The notes beneath the pieces are model-generated. The model was not told where the DNA came from. It was given only the letters and a program-made list of their open reading frames with translations, and searched no databases. A DNA stretch of 64,000 bases from assembly GCA_965199245.1 (NCBI GenBank), contig CBDAQP010000003.1, positions 620,001 to 684,000 on the forward strand, read 5' to 3'. This document shows, one piece after another, positions 33,301 to 40,748 of this stretch (the first letter of the stretch is position 1; every line of letters begins with the position of its first letter). The stretch is from Carbonatibacter sp965199245. Its GTDB lineage: Bacteria > Pseudomonadota > Alphaproteobacteria > Kiloniellales > Kiloniellaceae. Made by a program: the position numbers and the translations under genes.

Positions 33301-35924
33301 CCACTGGTCGCGCCCAGATGGATCCATGCTCCTGCCTTGACATCGCCCTTGAAAACTGTCGCATCACCTGTGTTGATCGTGATCGACCCGGCATAAACAT
33401 CATCGTTAAAGGTCGTCTGACCATCGCTCAGCGTAATCTTTTGCAGGGCTCTCCGATCGGCACCAATCTGCCCCCCAAAGGTCACTTTGTTGTTTGTCGC
33501 ATGGCGGTTGTCCACAACCAGACGACCACGCCCGTTAGACTCCGTGGTGATGTCGCCCGTCACCGTCTGGTTCGCCGCGCCGTTCAGGGTGATTTGGGCC
33601 GCATCGTTCCCGGCAAAGGATATGCCGCCTGTGGTGACATTACCCTTGAACTCTGCGCCATCGGTCGAACTGACCTCAAGGCCCTGTGCAAAAACATCAC
33701 GCTTGAACTGCGCCACACCATCGCGCACCGTGAGTCGTGCAAGATCATTGCCCGCCCCCGACGCACCCACAGCACCCTCAAAGCTCACCGTCCTGTTCGT
33801 CGTGCCGTCGTTATCCACAACGACAGACCCCCGCCTATCCCTGCGGCTGTTGCCAATACCCGCCTTGATGGTCTGGTTGCCAGACCCGCCAAAGGTAATG
33901 AGGCTTCTATCGCCCAGTTTCAGGCCATTCGCCAGATAAACATGACTCTCAAAGGTCGCCTCGGAGTTATCGCTCAGGGTCAGGCGGTTCAACCCGTTGT
34001 TCGTACCACTTGCGCCCAATGCGCCCTTGAAGGTCACGCCGTCATCGTTGTCGATGGTGATTGTGCCATAGTTGCCACCCGATGCACTTGTGATATTGCC
34101 GGCCACCGTTTGGGAGTCTGTTCCGTTGAACGTGACCCCGGTGTTTTGACCCAGAACCAGACCACCGTTCGCACCGGTTTTCAGATAGACATTGCCCTTA
34201 AAGGTCGCTTTGGACGCATTCGCCGCAGTCGCGTTGCCCGTCAGGGTCAGGAGGCCCAGTCGGGCGGCGGCGGTGCCCAGGTCATCCTCAAAGGTCACAC
34301 CGATCTTGTTATCCACAGTGATCTTGCCCCGATTCGAGGTCGCCGTCGTGATATTACCCGCAACCGTTTGTCCGGTCGTGCCGCCAAAGGTGACAGACCC
34401 ACTGCTCGCGCCCAGCTTGATGCCCTCGCTCGCTCCTGTTCCTGCCTTGACATGGCCCTTGAAAACTGTCGCATCACTTGTGTCGATCCTGATCGAATTG
34501 GCATAAACACCACTGTTAAAGGTCGTCCGGCCGTCTATCAGCGTGATCCGCTCAAGGGCCGTCCCATCGGCACCGACTGACCCGCTAAAGGTGACTTTGT
34601 TGTTACTGGTACGGCCTGTGCCTGCATCACCCCGGTTATCAACAATCAGTCTTCCCTGTCCGTCACCGCCTGCGGTAATCCGATTATTGATCGTTTGACC
34701 CGTGTCATTCACTGTCACAGAACGACCCGCACCGCCAATCGTCAGATTGGCGTTGCCGATTTGCAACAAGGAACCTGTAGGACCCCCCATACTCTTTTCA
34801 AGAGTCATGCGCCCTGAATCCCGGATACTCGCAGAAAGAAATTTTACATTATCTTTGAAAACAGCAGTGCCACCGATAACAATTTTATATAGTGCATCAC
34901 TACCCCCGCCAATCTCCCTATTAAAGGTGACTTTATTTCGCCGACCAGCAAAAGAACGGCCCCCGATAATGGTCATCAGACCGTCGCCACTATCATCCCC
35001 AGAAACGGCCGCATCAATCGTGATGTCGCCATTCAGCGCATTGAAAATAACTTTTGCCGAGCTCCCGTCACCGTTGAGAGAAATGCCAGAAGAACTGGAC
35101 ACATCACCCCGAAATTCCGCTATGCCGTCTTCTCTGGTACCATCCCCCGCAATCACTTCGATACCATCAACATGAACAGCCTTGTTGAAAATCGCATGAC
35201 CGCCCTTCGACGAGTCGCCCACCCCTAAATACGTGAGGCGTTTGTCAGGTGCCCCAATCTCTATGTCAAAAGTCGCCTTACGCGGTGCGGCACCACTCAC
35301 ACCGTTCAGAACCTCAATCCTGCCCAAGCCATCTGCGGCGGTGGTGATCTTCGCCGTGCCACTGCCCAAAATCCTCTGATCGGCAGAGCCATTAAAAGTA
35401 AGATAGGCAGTCCCGCCCAACGCGACACCGCCGTCAATGGTTAAATTACCGCCAAACTTGGCCCCGCCAGCACCTGGAATTTTCAAATTACGGAGATGAG
35501 CACTACGTTCAACAACTAAGACATTAGCTCGACCGTCATCAACGGCAATGTCAACCGCCCTAGAAGGGCTATTCTTTGCGATACTTCCAATAGTAAAACT
35601 ATTAGATATTCTAAGTTCCCCTGCCCCCGAAGTTCCGCTGGCCAAGAACCCCATGGAACGACGACCAACCTTGGCACGATCCGTCTCAACGTAACCACCT
35701 GACAATCTAAGATTATCACCTGCGGACGCTCTACCCATATCCGTGGAGCCGTCGCTGCCGCCAATACTTCCACCTGCTCTGTCTGTATCATTGGCCCAAG
35801 CATCCCCACCTGTCGAATGCTCGTAAGTCACCGCTTGGGCAAAGGCACCAGAGCCAACGCTTGCCGCCAGAACAACAGCAGACACACCAGCCAACAAAGA
35901 CGATTTGGAAGAAAAACGACACAT
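27309..35924 (-). CDS. Giant autotransporter adhesin-like protein (2,871 residues)
   Basis: A signal peptide (cleavage near SGAFA/QAV) is followed by a passenger of about 2,500 residues and a C-terminal autotransporter beta-barrel (about 2,600-2,871) ending in phenylalanine. The passenger is made of modules of about 90 residues with the pattern T-x-NG-x3-QT-x-x-G-x-I, then V-x-(V)DN, V-(T/S)F-x-G, L-x-x-(L/V)TL and a VY-x-x-x-L turn, as expected of a beta-helix. Four modules form a super-unit of about 360 residues repeated about five times. It is probably displayed on the cell surface. The ligand is unknown. The gene stands alone with its own terminator. Confidence 0.92.
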   Translation of the reverse strand: MCRFSSKSSLLAGVSAVVLAASVGSGAFAQAVTYEHSTGGDAWANDTDRAGGSIGGSDGSTDMGRASAGDNLRLSGGYVETDRAKVGRRSMGFLASGTSGAGELRISNSFTIGSIAKNSPSRAVDIAVDDGRANVLVVERSAHLRNLKIPGAGGAKFGGNLTIDGGVALGGTAYLTFNGSADQRILGSGTAKITTAADGLGRIEVLNGVSGAAPRKATFDIEIGAPDKRLTYLGVGDSSKGGHAIFNKAVHVDGIEVIAGDGTREDGIAEFRGDVSSSSGISLNGDGSSAKVIFNALNGDITIDAAVSGDDSGDGLMTIIGGRSFAGRRNKVTFNREIGGGSDALYKIVIGGTAVFKDNVKFLSASIRDSGRMTLEKSMGGPTGSLLQIGNANLTIGGAGRSVTVNDTGQTINNRITAGGDGQGRLIVDNRGDAGTGRTSNNKVTFSGSVGADGTALERITLIDGRTTFNSGVYANSIRIDTSDATVFKGHVKAGTGASEGIKLGASSGSVTFGGTTGQTVAGNITTATSNRGKITVDNKIGVTFEDDLGTAAARLGLLTLTGNATAANASKATFKGNVYLKTGANGGLVLGQNTGVTFNGTDSQTVAGNITSASGGNYGTITIDNDDGVTFKGALGASGTNNGLNRLTLSDNSEATFESHVYLANGLKLGDRSLITFGGSGNQTIKAGIGNSRRDRRGSVVVDNDGTTNRTVSFEGAVGASGAGNDLARLTVRDGVAQFKRDVFAQGLEVSSTDGAEFKGNVTTGGISFAGNDAAQITLNGAANQTVTGDITTESNGRGRLVVDNRHATNNKVTFGGQIGADRRALQKITLSDGQTTFNDDVYAGSITINTGDATVFKGDVKAGAWIHLGATSGSVTFNGTTGQTVAGKITTATSDRGWITVANKAGVTFEDDLGTSTAWLRLLTLTGHATAADASKATFKGNVYLRTGANGGLVLGQNTGVTFSGTDSQTVAGNITSASGGNYGTITIDNDDGVTFKGALGASGTNNGLNRLTLSDNSEATFESHVYLANGLKLGDRSLITFGGSGNQTIKAGIGNSRRDRRGSVVVDNDGTTNRTVSFEGAVGASGAGNDLARLTVRDGVAQFKRDVFAQGLEVSSTDGAEFKGDVTTGGISFAGNDAAQITLNGAANQTVTGDITTESNGRGRLVVDNRHATNNKVTFAGRIGADRRALQKITLSAGQTTFNDDVYAGSITIDTGDATVFKRDVKAGTGIQLGDGSSVTLNGTAGQTITGNITSASGGDYGTITVANTHADGVSFKGNLGASGANNGLSRVTLNTNARAAFGGNVYLENGLTFGNGSQVTFNGTGSQTVAGDLKSAAGGNYGTIIIDNDDGVTFKGALGASGTNNGLDRLTLSRDSEATFAGNVYLANGLKLGDRSLITFGGSGNQTIQAGIGNSRRDRRGSVVVDNDGTTNKTVSFEGAVGASGAGNDLARLTVRDGVAVFKGDVFAQGLEVSSTDGAEFKGNVTTGGISFAGNDAAQITLNGAANQTVTGDITTESNGRGRLVVDNRHATNNKVTFAGRIGADRRALQKITLSNGQTTFNDDVYAGSITIDTSDATVFKRDVKADRGVKLGDGSSVTLNGTAGQTMTGNITSAAGGDYGTITVANTHADGVSFKGNLGASGDNSGLSRVTLNTNARAAFGGNVYLENGLTFGNGSQVTFNGTGSQTVAGDLKSAAGGNYGGISIDNDDGVTFKGALGASGTNNGLDRLTLSDDSEATLEGHVYLANGLKLGDGSFITFGGSGNQIIQAGITNSTAGERGSVIVNNDGATNRTVSFEDAVGASGNGLAGLTVRDGVAQFKRDVFAQGLEVSSTDGAEFKGNVTTGGISFTGNDAAQITLNGAANQTVTGDITTESNGRGRLVVDNRHATNNKVTFEGRIGADRRALQKITLSAGQTTFNDDVYAGSITIDTGDATVFKRDVKADRGVKMGDGSSVTLNGTAGQTITGNITSASGGDYGTITVANTHADGVSFKGNLGASGDNSGLSRVTLNTNARAAFGGNVYLENGLTFGNGSQVTFNGTGSQTVAGDLTSAAGGNYGGIVIDNDDGVTFKGALGTNSAKLNSLTLSRDSEATFAGNVYLANGLKLGDRSLITFGGSGNQTIKAGIGNSRRGRRGSVVVDNDGTTNKTVSFEGAVGASGNDLAGLTVRDGVAVFKRDVFAQGLEVSSTDGAEFRGDVTTGALGILFAGNDAAQITLNGTANQTVTGNITTESDGRGRLVVNNRHATNNKVTFAGRIGADRRVLKQITLRDGETTFGGDVYAGNLTITASDATTFRGHVKADREFELGDGSSVTFGGTAGQTITGDITGAADGNGAIIIDNVHADGVTFAGQLGTAAAQLDSLTVNEGAKVTFTRPVYLSGTLRLKTGTTIALGDGLTTRSDATQPFVTVGDYAFDGDFTEANRVRLILPLSFTKGTQKVFSAHSTLDKEKFTLNGNNLVRYNYEFNNDGTAVTVTAQGFKTLGEVSSKLGTTDTESSMILTVSSFAKKLPTGDPVKKIIEEATRAGNEAQGRRLAAQLKPQMTALGGARRAVLSTGTQVTGMISEHLALQRGEGRRSGLAQSGFATGGDGLDKSFWFKPFGRRGKQANDRIQNIDAYGTSARGLAMGVDAPVGERGRVGTALAYSTSRITGEGVAQDKTGVRGWQVLVYGDYSTAHYYVEGQVGVGRNDVRTTSRVAVLTRKAAYDTTSLTASVGGGVPINLDAGTTLTPTAGLSWTRVGSANYTTTGALSLNQKITVGAIDAVVGTLGTRLQKEITRWNGTLVPVARAGLSYDFAGEQTMAHGRFTGGGNRFTVKGAKVKKFSGTAGVGLSYNAPRWSIGADYDLNARTGYTGHSARLNAKVKF
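29328..34600 (-). repeat. About five tandem super-repeats of 1.07-1.10 kb in the autotransporter gene
   Basis: A marker segment (gaactctgc[a/g]ccatcggt) recurs at 29328, 30396, 31470, 32550 and 33648, giving periods of 1068, 1074, 1080 and 1098 bp, all multiples of three. Some copies are nearly identical: 32610-33026 and 33708-34124 match over about 400 bp. This points to recent duplication or gene conversion. The outer edges are approximate. Confidence 0.9.
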
Positions 35925-36250
35925 ATCAAAGTGACCTTAAGTTAGAGATTTATCCGAACAATCTACATAAAGGATCGACAACCGCATGATCCTTGCACCA
36001 ACAGGCTGGACTGTAATCTCGGAAACAACAGAACATAGCAACAATTAAATGAGAAAAATTCCGCTATTTTTAATTGAATTTTTCTATCGTGTAATCGATC
36101 AAAACAGACGACGCAGGAGACCACGGGTGGCCCCGATAGAATGGACGGGCCTGAAAGGGCCGATCCTGTTTGCAAGAGGTGGCCGTTTCCCTGACCTGTG
36201 ATGTCCCCTGACAAATGAGCCGGCCGTCCGATTATCCGCAACCGAACCGC
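35925..36250. other. Intergenic region upstream of the autotransporter
   Basis: No gene recognised. The part next to the autotransporter is AT-rich (36030-36090) and should carry its promoter. An inverted repeat AAGGATC (35970-35976) / GATCCTT (35988-35994) with an 11-nt loop would lie in the 5' leader about 50 nt before the ATG and could act as an operator or leader hairpin. Its role is not known. Confidence 0.5.
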
Positions 36251-37216
36251 TCAACACAGGTCTGTCGCGCAAACCCACCAGTTGTGATCTTGCCAGTTGT
36301 GATCTTGCCAGAGTCGATGCGCCGCCTCTCTGGCCCCGGCCTGTGAAGAAAAGAGTGCGAAACAGGTTGCCCCACTCCCCGACATGGCGTGGTACAGGAC
36401 ACCGGGCTGTTGTGAAAGGGCCTCCAGAACCGTGCCAATCACGGGGTGCAGGGACAGGGCGGGGGCCTGTAAATCATTGGAGAGGTGATGTAGGCGCGCA
36501 ATGAGTTGGGGATAGCTGGCAAAGTCGGGCCTTTTAACAGGGGGGGCTGTTGTTTTTTTCCGGCGCAGTTGGTCAAAAACGGCCCCTGTTGCCACTGAAA
36601 CGCCCGGATTGACGAGGAGAGCCGGACAGGCGGGAAAAAAATCAAGACGATCAATTTTTTCACCTGCCCCCCCCATCCAGCAGGCGCGGCTTTCATAGCA
36701 AACGGGAAGATCGGCGCCCAGTTCCCGACACAGCCGGGCCAGCGGTTGTGCAGAGAGGCCAAGGTTCCAATAGCGCAGAGCCAGACGCACCGCCGCCGCC
36801 GCATCCGCAGACCCGCCGCCTATTCCGGCGGCAACGGGGAGTCGTTTGTCAAGCGTCACAGAAAAATCCAGCGACCGCCCGCAGAGGACAGCAAGCCTGT
36901 GCAAAGCCCGAACAACAAGGTTATGTTCCGGCGGCCCCAACGCAGAGGCAAAAGGCCCGACAGCCTGAAAAGAAAAAGACTCTGCGGCCTGTAAGCTCAG
37001 GTGATCGCCGTGGCGCGCAAAGGCGACAAGGCTCTCGAGGTCATGATAGCCATCCGCCCGCCTGCCCGACACAGCAAGACTCAGGTTGATTTTCGCCCGC
37101 GCGAGATCGTGCAGTTGACCCGCCGATTCTGTGAGTGATTCATCTGTGGGCGATTCATTCGTTACAGGGACAGCGGGCGTTACCGGGACAGCGGGCGTTA
37201 CGGGGACAGCGGGCAT
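36251..37216 (-). CDS. ispE: 4-diphosphocytidyl-2-C-methyl-D-erythritol kinase
   Basis: This 321-residue GHMP kinase phosphorylates CDP-methylerythritol in the MEP isoprenoid pathway. RAKINLSL (about 42-49) opens the family core, and the ATP loop PVAAGIGGGSADAAAA is at about 128-143. The first 40 residues are extra and come largely from an 18-bp tandem repeat (PAVPVT blocks). The C-terminus has a doubled WQDHN from a 15-bp duplication. The ATG at 37216 overlaps the TGA of the upstream TPR gene (TGATG). Confidence 0.93.
   Translation of the reverse strand: MPAVPVTPAVPVTPAVPVTNESPTDESLTESAGQLHDLARAKINLSLAVSGRRADGYHDLESLVAFARHGDHLSLQAAESFSFQAVGPFASALGPPEHNLVVRALHRLAVLCGRSLDFSVTLDKRLPVAAGIGGGSADAAAAVRLALRYWNLGLSAQPLARLCRELGADLPVCYESRACWMGGAGEKIDRLDFFPACPALLVNPGVSVATGAVFDQLRRKKTTAPPVKRPDFASYPQLIARLHHLSNDLQAPALSLHPVIGTVLEALSQQPGVLYHAMSGSGATCFALFSSQAGAREAAHRLWQDHNWQDHNWWVCATDLC
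36278..36307 (-). repeat. 15-bp tandem duplication at the ispE 3' end
   Basis: ccagttgtgatcttg at 36278-36292 is repeated exactly at 36293-36307. In frame it gives WQDHN twice, close to the IspE C-terminus. Confidence 0.92.
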
Positions 37217-37232
37217 CACCGGGACACCGGGG
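37161..37232 (-). repeat. 18-bp tandem repeat at the TPR-gene/ispE junction
   Basis: Copies gttac(a/c/g)gggacagcgggc at 37161-37178, 37179-37196 and 37197-37214 are followed by a degenerate fourth (37215-37232). Three copies encode the IspE N-terminal PAVPVT blocks; the fourth spans the overlapping stop and start codons. Confidence 0.92.
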
Positions 37233-38976
37233 CATCAGAGGGTGGGGCATCAGAGGGTGGGGGCAAACCGTCGCGGAGTTTTTGTTCAATGACCGGTTTT
37301 TGCCCATCCTCCGGGCCGAAACCCAATGCCCGACGCCACTGGAAACGGGCTTCATGGCGGCGGTCTGTCCGCCAATAGGCATCGCCCAGATGATCGTTGA
37401 TCGTGGCTTCTTCGGGGTGCAATTCGACGGCCTGTTCCAAATAAATCACGGCCTGGTCAAATTGTCCCAGGCGATAGTAAGCCCACCCCAGGGAATCGAC
37501 GATAAAGCCATCGTGCGGGCGCAATTCGACGGCCTTGAGCAACATCTCTTCCGCCTGTTGCAGATGACGCATCTGCTCAAGCCACGAATAGGCCAGATAG
37601 TTGAGGACAACGGGTTGATCGGGCGAAAGTTCCAACGCCTGCAGAAAGTCTTTTTCTGCTCTGTCCCAGTCTTTTACGCGTTCATAGGAAATTCCCCGGT
37701 AATAGAGCAACCGCCAGTGACGCCGTTCCGGTTTCTCCACACGGGTCAACGCGCGGCTGTAGGTTGTTGCCGCCGCTGAAAAGCGTTTTTCAAGACGCAG
37801 GATATTTCCCTTTCGGAGCAGGGGTTCAAAACGGTTCGGGCGTTGCTGTGCCAAATCATCCAACAGGGTCAGCGCATCATCCCTGCGCCCCGAATCATAT
37901 AACGCCCCCGCCATCTGGAGGGCCGCTGCCCAGGCATGGGGCGAGTGCGCAGGAATGGCTGTCCAGGCATTCAGGGCCGCCTCACCCTGGCGCAGATCAC
38001 GATAAAGCCCCGCAATCAAAAGCAATGTACTGTCCCGCGCGGTTCCCGTTTGTAACCGCAGGGCCTGTTGGAAATAAACCAGCGCAAGATCAGGAATTTT
38101 TTCATTGGACAACAGGACAGCCGTCGAAGAAAGAATTTCGCCAAACGCCGCGCGCGCATCGGGGATAAGAGGCACGGGGACACGCCCACGCCGCAAGTCT
38201 GCCAGTTCTTGCGCCAGAAGATCACTGCCCCCCCCCACACGTTCGAGACGCTCCAGAATCGTCAGAGCCTTTGCGCGCTGGCCGTGTCGGGCATAAAAGT
38301 TCGCAATGACATGGTATTGACGCCCCGTCAGCTGACCTGTGGCGAGCAATTCGTCGGAAAGACGGGCCGCCAGATCGCTGTCCCCCCCCAGATCCGCAAT
38401 CAGGGCCTGTTGCTGTTTTTTGAGGACATCCCCCCCATCACGCAAGGCATCGAGGCTGCCCCACGCCTGATCCTGTTGACCGAGGGCCTGCCACGCCCAC
38501 GCCCGATAAAGCGGGACAGTAATGGCATCAACCCCGCGCACAGGCACAGAACGCAACCGCGCGAGGACAGACGGCCAATTATCATCGAGCACATCATCGA
38601 CCATGAGCACAAGGCTCGCCAGGGACTGGGCCGGGTCGCGCGCGATGAGTAACTGCGCCAGATCTCCGGTGCGTTCTGCGTCACCCGCCGCCGCTGCCGC
38701 CAGCAAATGACGCCCCAAAAACCCGGTTGTCATTTGATCCTTTTGAGGAACACGGGTAAAAAAATCACTGGCTCTTTTAAAATCACCAAAATCAAGGGCC
38801 TGATTAGCCGCCAGCCACATTCCCTCCGGGGACGGCTCCGCAGGAGGCACCATCGAAAGCGACACAGGCGCATTGCACCCCGAAAGACTCCCTAAAAAAA
38901 CAAGAGCCACCACAGAAAGACTGGACACAGAAAGTCTGGGCACAGAAAACCCGGGCAAGGTCGTTTTTATCGTCAC
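37216..38976 (-). CDS. TPR-repeat lipoprotein
   Basis: About 586 residues; specific function unknown. I use the GTG at 38976 because AAGGA lies 8 nt upstream; a GTG at 38994 is possible. The lipobox LGSLSGC sets the lipidated cysteine at residue 34, and the segment before it was lengthened by a 15-bp repeat. Many TPR helices follow, the clearest near the C-terminus (ALELSPDQPVVLNYLAYSW, AVELRPHDGFIVDSLGWAYYRLGQFD). Such lipoproteins next to ispE are common in alphaproteobacteria and probably scaffold periplasmic complexes. Coupled to ispE. Confidence 0.85.
   Translation of the reverse strand: MTIKTTLPGFSVPRLSVSSLSVVALVFLGSLSGCNAPVSLSMVPPAEPSPEGMWLAANQALDFGDFKRASDFFTRVPQKDQMTTGFLGRHLLAAAAAGDAERTGDLAQLLIARDPAQSLASLVLMVDDVLDDNWPSVLARLRSVPVRGVDAITVPLYRAWAWQALGQQDQAWGSLDALRDGGDVLKKQQQALIADLGGDSDLAARLSDELLATGQLTGRQYHVIANFYARHGQRAKALTILERLERVGGGSDLLAQELADLRRGRVPVPLIPDARAAFGEILSSTAVLLSNEKIPDLALVYFQQALRLQTGTARDSTLLLIAGLYRDLRQGEAALNAWTAIPAHSPHAWAAALQMAGALYDSGRRDDALTLLDDLAQQRPNRFEPLLRKGNILRLEKRFSAAATTYSRALTRVEKPERRHWRLLYYRGISYERVKDWDRAEKDFLQALELSPDQPVVLNYLAYSWLEQMRHLQQAEEMLLKAVELRPHDGFIVDSLGWAYYRLGQFDQAVIYLEQAVELHPEEATINDHLGDAYWRTDRRHEARFQWRRALGFGPEDGQKPVIEQKLRDGLPPPSDAPPSDAPVSR
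37233..37262 (-). repeat. 15-bp tandem duplication at the TPR-gene 3' end
   Basis: catcagagggtgggg at 37233-37247 is repeated exactly at 37248-37262, encoding PPSDA twice near the C-terminus. It directly abuts the 18-bp array. Confidence 0.92.
38911..38955 (-). repeat. 15-bp tandem repeat, three copies, in the TPR lipoprotein signal region
   Basis: cacagaaagactgga, cacagaaagtctggg and cacagaaaacccggg follow one another. In frame they encode the repeated (F/L)SV-(P/S)-(R/S/G) blocks before the hydrophobic core. Confidence 0.85.
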
Positions 38977-39003
38977 GGGGCAGATCCTTTTCACGCTGTG
39001 GGG

Positions 39004-40647
39004 CTACATGTTCGGGTAGTGGGGGCCACCCGAACCTTCGGGGGGAACCCATTTGATGTTACCTGTCGGGTCTTTGATGTCACAGGTTTTACAATGTAAA
39101 CAGTTCTGGGCATTGATCTGCAAGCGCGGTGCGGTGTCGCTGTTGATCATTTCATAAACACCTGCGGGACAATAGCGTTGTTCCGGTGCATCATAACGGC
39201 CCAGATTATGGGACACAGGAACGCCATCATCCCTGAGCACCAGATGAACAGGCTGGTCGTCTGCGTGATTGGTTCCCGACAGATAAAGCGACGACAAACG
39301 ATCAAAACTGAACACGCCATCGGGTTTGGGGTAGTCAATTTTCGGCATCTCCTCCGCAGGTCTGAGCGCCTGGCGGTCTTCCCCCCGATGGTGCAGGGTC
39401 CACGGCAGACGTCCCCCCGACAGTTTGAGGTCGAAAGCAGAATAAAGCATTCCCCCCCACAGGCCGAATCTGGCATGGGCGGGGCGGAAATTCCGCGCAG
39501 CGTAGAGATCACGGTAAACCTGCGAGTCCCGATAACGACGGGGATAATCTGCCAGAACCGCAGGTGGGTCATCCGCACAGAGAGCGGTAAAGGCCGATTC
39601 TGCGGCCATCATCCCGGTTTTCATGGCATTATGACTGCCCTTGATTTTGGCAACATCGACAAACCCCGCCGCACAGCCCACCATCACCCCCCCGGGAAAG
39701 GCCAGATCGGGAACGGATTGGAGACCACCCTCGTTCAAGGCCCGTGCGCCAAAGGAGAGACGCTTTCCCCCCGCGAGCAGAGCGGACATTTTCGGGTGGG
39801 TCTTGAACCGCTGAAACTCGTCAAAGGGCGACAAATGCGGATTTTGATAGTCGAGGCCGACGACATAACCCACCGCCGCCTGTCCCTGCGCCAGGTGATA
39901 AATGAACGACCCGCCCCAGGTTGCACGATCCATCGGCCAACCCGCTGTATGAATCACTGTCCCCGGTTTGTGTTTTGCGGGATCAAGTTCCCAAATTTCT
40001 TTCAATCCCAGCCCATAGGTCTGCGGGTCACAGCTTTTGCGGAGATCAAAGCGTTCCATGACCTGTTCGGACAACGACCCCCGGCAACCTTCGGCAAAAA
40101 AGCTGTAGGTTCCGTGCAGGGCCATTCCGGGCATATAGTTAGCTTTGTGCGCCCCCGTTGCAGAAACACCCCTATCCCCGGTTGCCACCCCCTTAATCCG
40201 CCCATTGGCATGAAACAACAGCTCGGTGGCGGCAAACCCGGGGTAAAGCTCGACACCGAGTTCTTCGGCCCGGGCCGCCATCCAGCGACAAAGATTGCCC
40301 AAAGACACAACATAGTTGCCCTGATTGTGCATCTGTTGCGGCAAGAGAGAAAGGGGAAAATCAAAACCGTTCTTTTCTGTTAAAAACATGAACTTTTCAC
40401 CGCTCACAGGGACATCCAACGGTGCCCCGCGCGTTGCCCAATCGGGAAAAAGTTCGGTCAAGACAGACGGTTCAAACACAGCCCCCGAGAGGATATGCCC
40501 CCCAACCTCCGAGGCTTTTTCAAGAACGCAAACGGAAAACTCGCGGCCCGATTCGATGCTCATCTGACGCAACCTGATCGCGGCGGCGAGTCCCGCAGGG
40601 CCTGCGCCAACAATCACAACATCATAATCCATAGACTCGCGTTCCAT
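39004..40647 (-). CDS. Electron transfer flavoprotein-ubiquinone oxidoreductase
   Basis: This 547-residue membrane-associated flavoprotein passes electrons from ETF (fatty acid and amino acid oxidation) to ubiquinone. The FAD motif VGAGPAGLAAAIRL is near the N-terminus. The C-terminal [4Fe-4S] site is C493, C516, C519, C522 (NCLHCKTCD), and the protein ends GSGGPHYPNM as is typical. The ATG at 40647 has GGGGAGA 6 nt upstream; an upstream extension to 40686 is rejected. The ETF subunit genes are not in this window. Confidence 0.94.
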   Translation of the reverse strand: MERESMDYDVVIVGAGPAGLAAAIRLRQMSIESGREFSVCVLEKASEVGGHILSGAVFEPSVLTELFPDWATRGAPLDVPVSGEKFMFLTEKNGFDFPLSLLPQQMHNQGNYVVSLGNLCRWMAARAEELGVELYPGFAATELLFHANGRIKGVATGDRGVSATGAHKANYMPGMALHGTYSFFAEGCRGSLSEQVMERFDLRKSCDPQTYGLGLKEIWELDPAKHKPGTVIHTAGWPMDRATWGGSFIYHLAQGQAAVGYVVGLDYQNPHLSPFDEFQRFKTHPKMSALLAGGKRLSFGARALNEGGLQSVPDLAFPGGVMVGCAAGFVDVAKIKGSHNAMKTGMMAAESAFTALCADDPPAVLADYPRRYRDSQVYRDLYAARNFRPAHARFGLWGGMLYSAFDLKLSGGRLPWTLHHRGEDRQALRPAEEMPKIDYPKPDGVFSFDRLSSLYLSGTNHADDQPVHLVLRDDGVPVSHNLGRYDAPEQRYCPAGVYEMINSDTAPRLQINAQNCLHCKTCDIKDPTGNIKWVPPEGSGGPHYPNM

Positions 40648-40748
40648 GACATTCTCCCCACAACAGCGTGACTTCATACTGCACAACCCGTCGCTTTTTC
40701 ACAAGTGATGCCTTGCCTCAAACGGCAAATCACCTGTATGACGACAGG

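Noticed and set aside
28578..34580. Long plus-strand open frames of 310-824 codons opposite the autotransporter gene, starting at equivalent places (29952, 31026, 32106)
   Set aside because: They mirror the repeat units of the sense gene, begin at the same unit position each time, lack signal, domain or ribosome sites, and are explained by the biased codon use of the repeats.
39178..40383. 401-codon plus-strand frame
   Set aside because: It lies wholly antisense to the ETF-ubiquinone oxidoreductase gene, whose cofactor motifs are intact.
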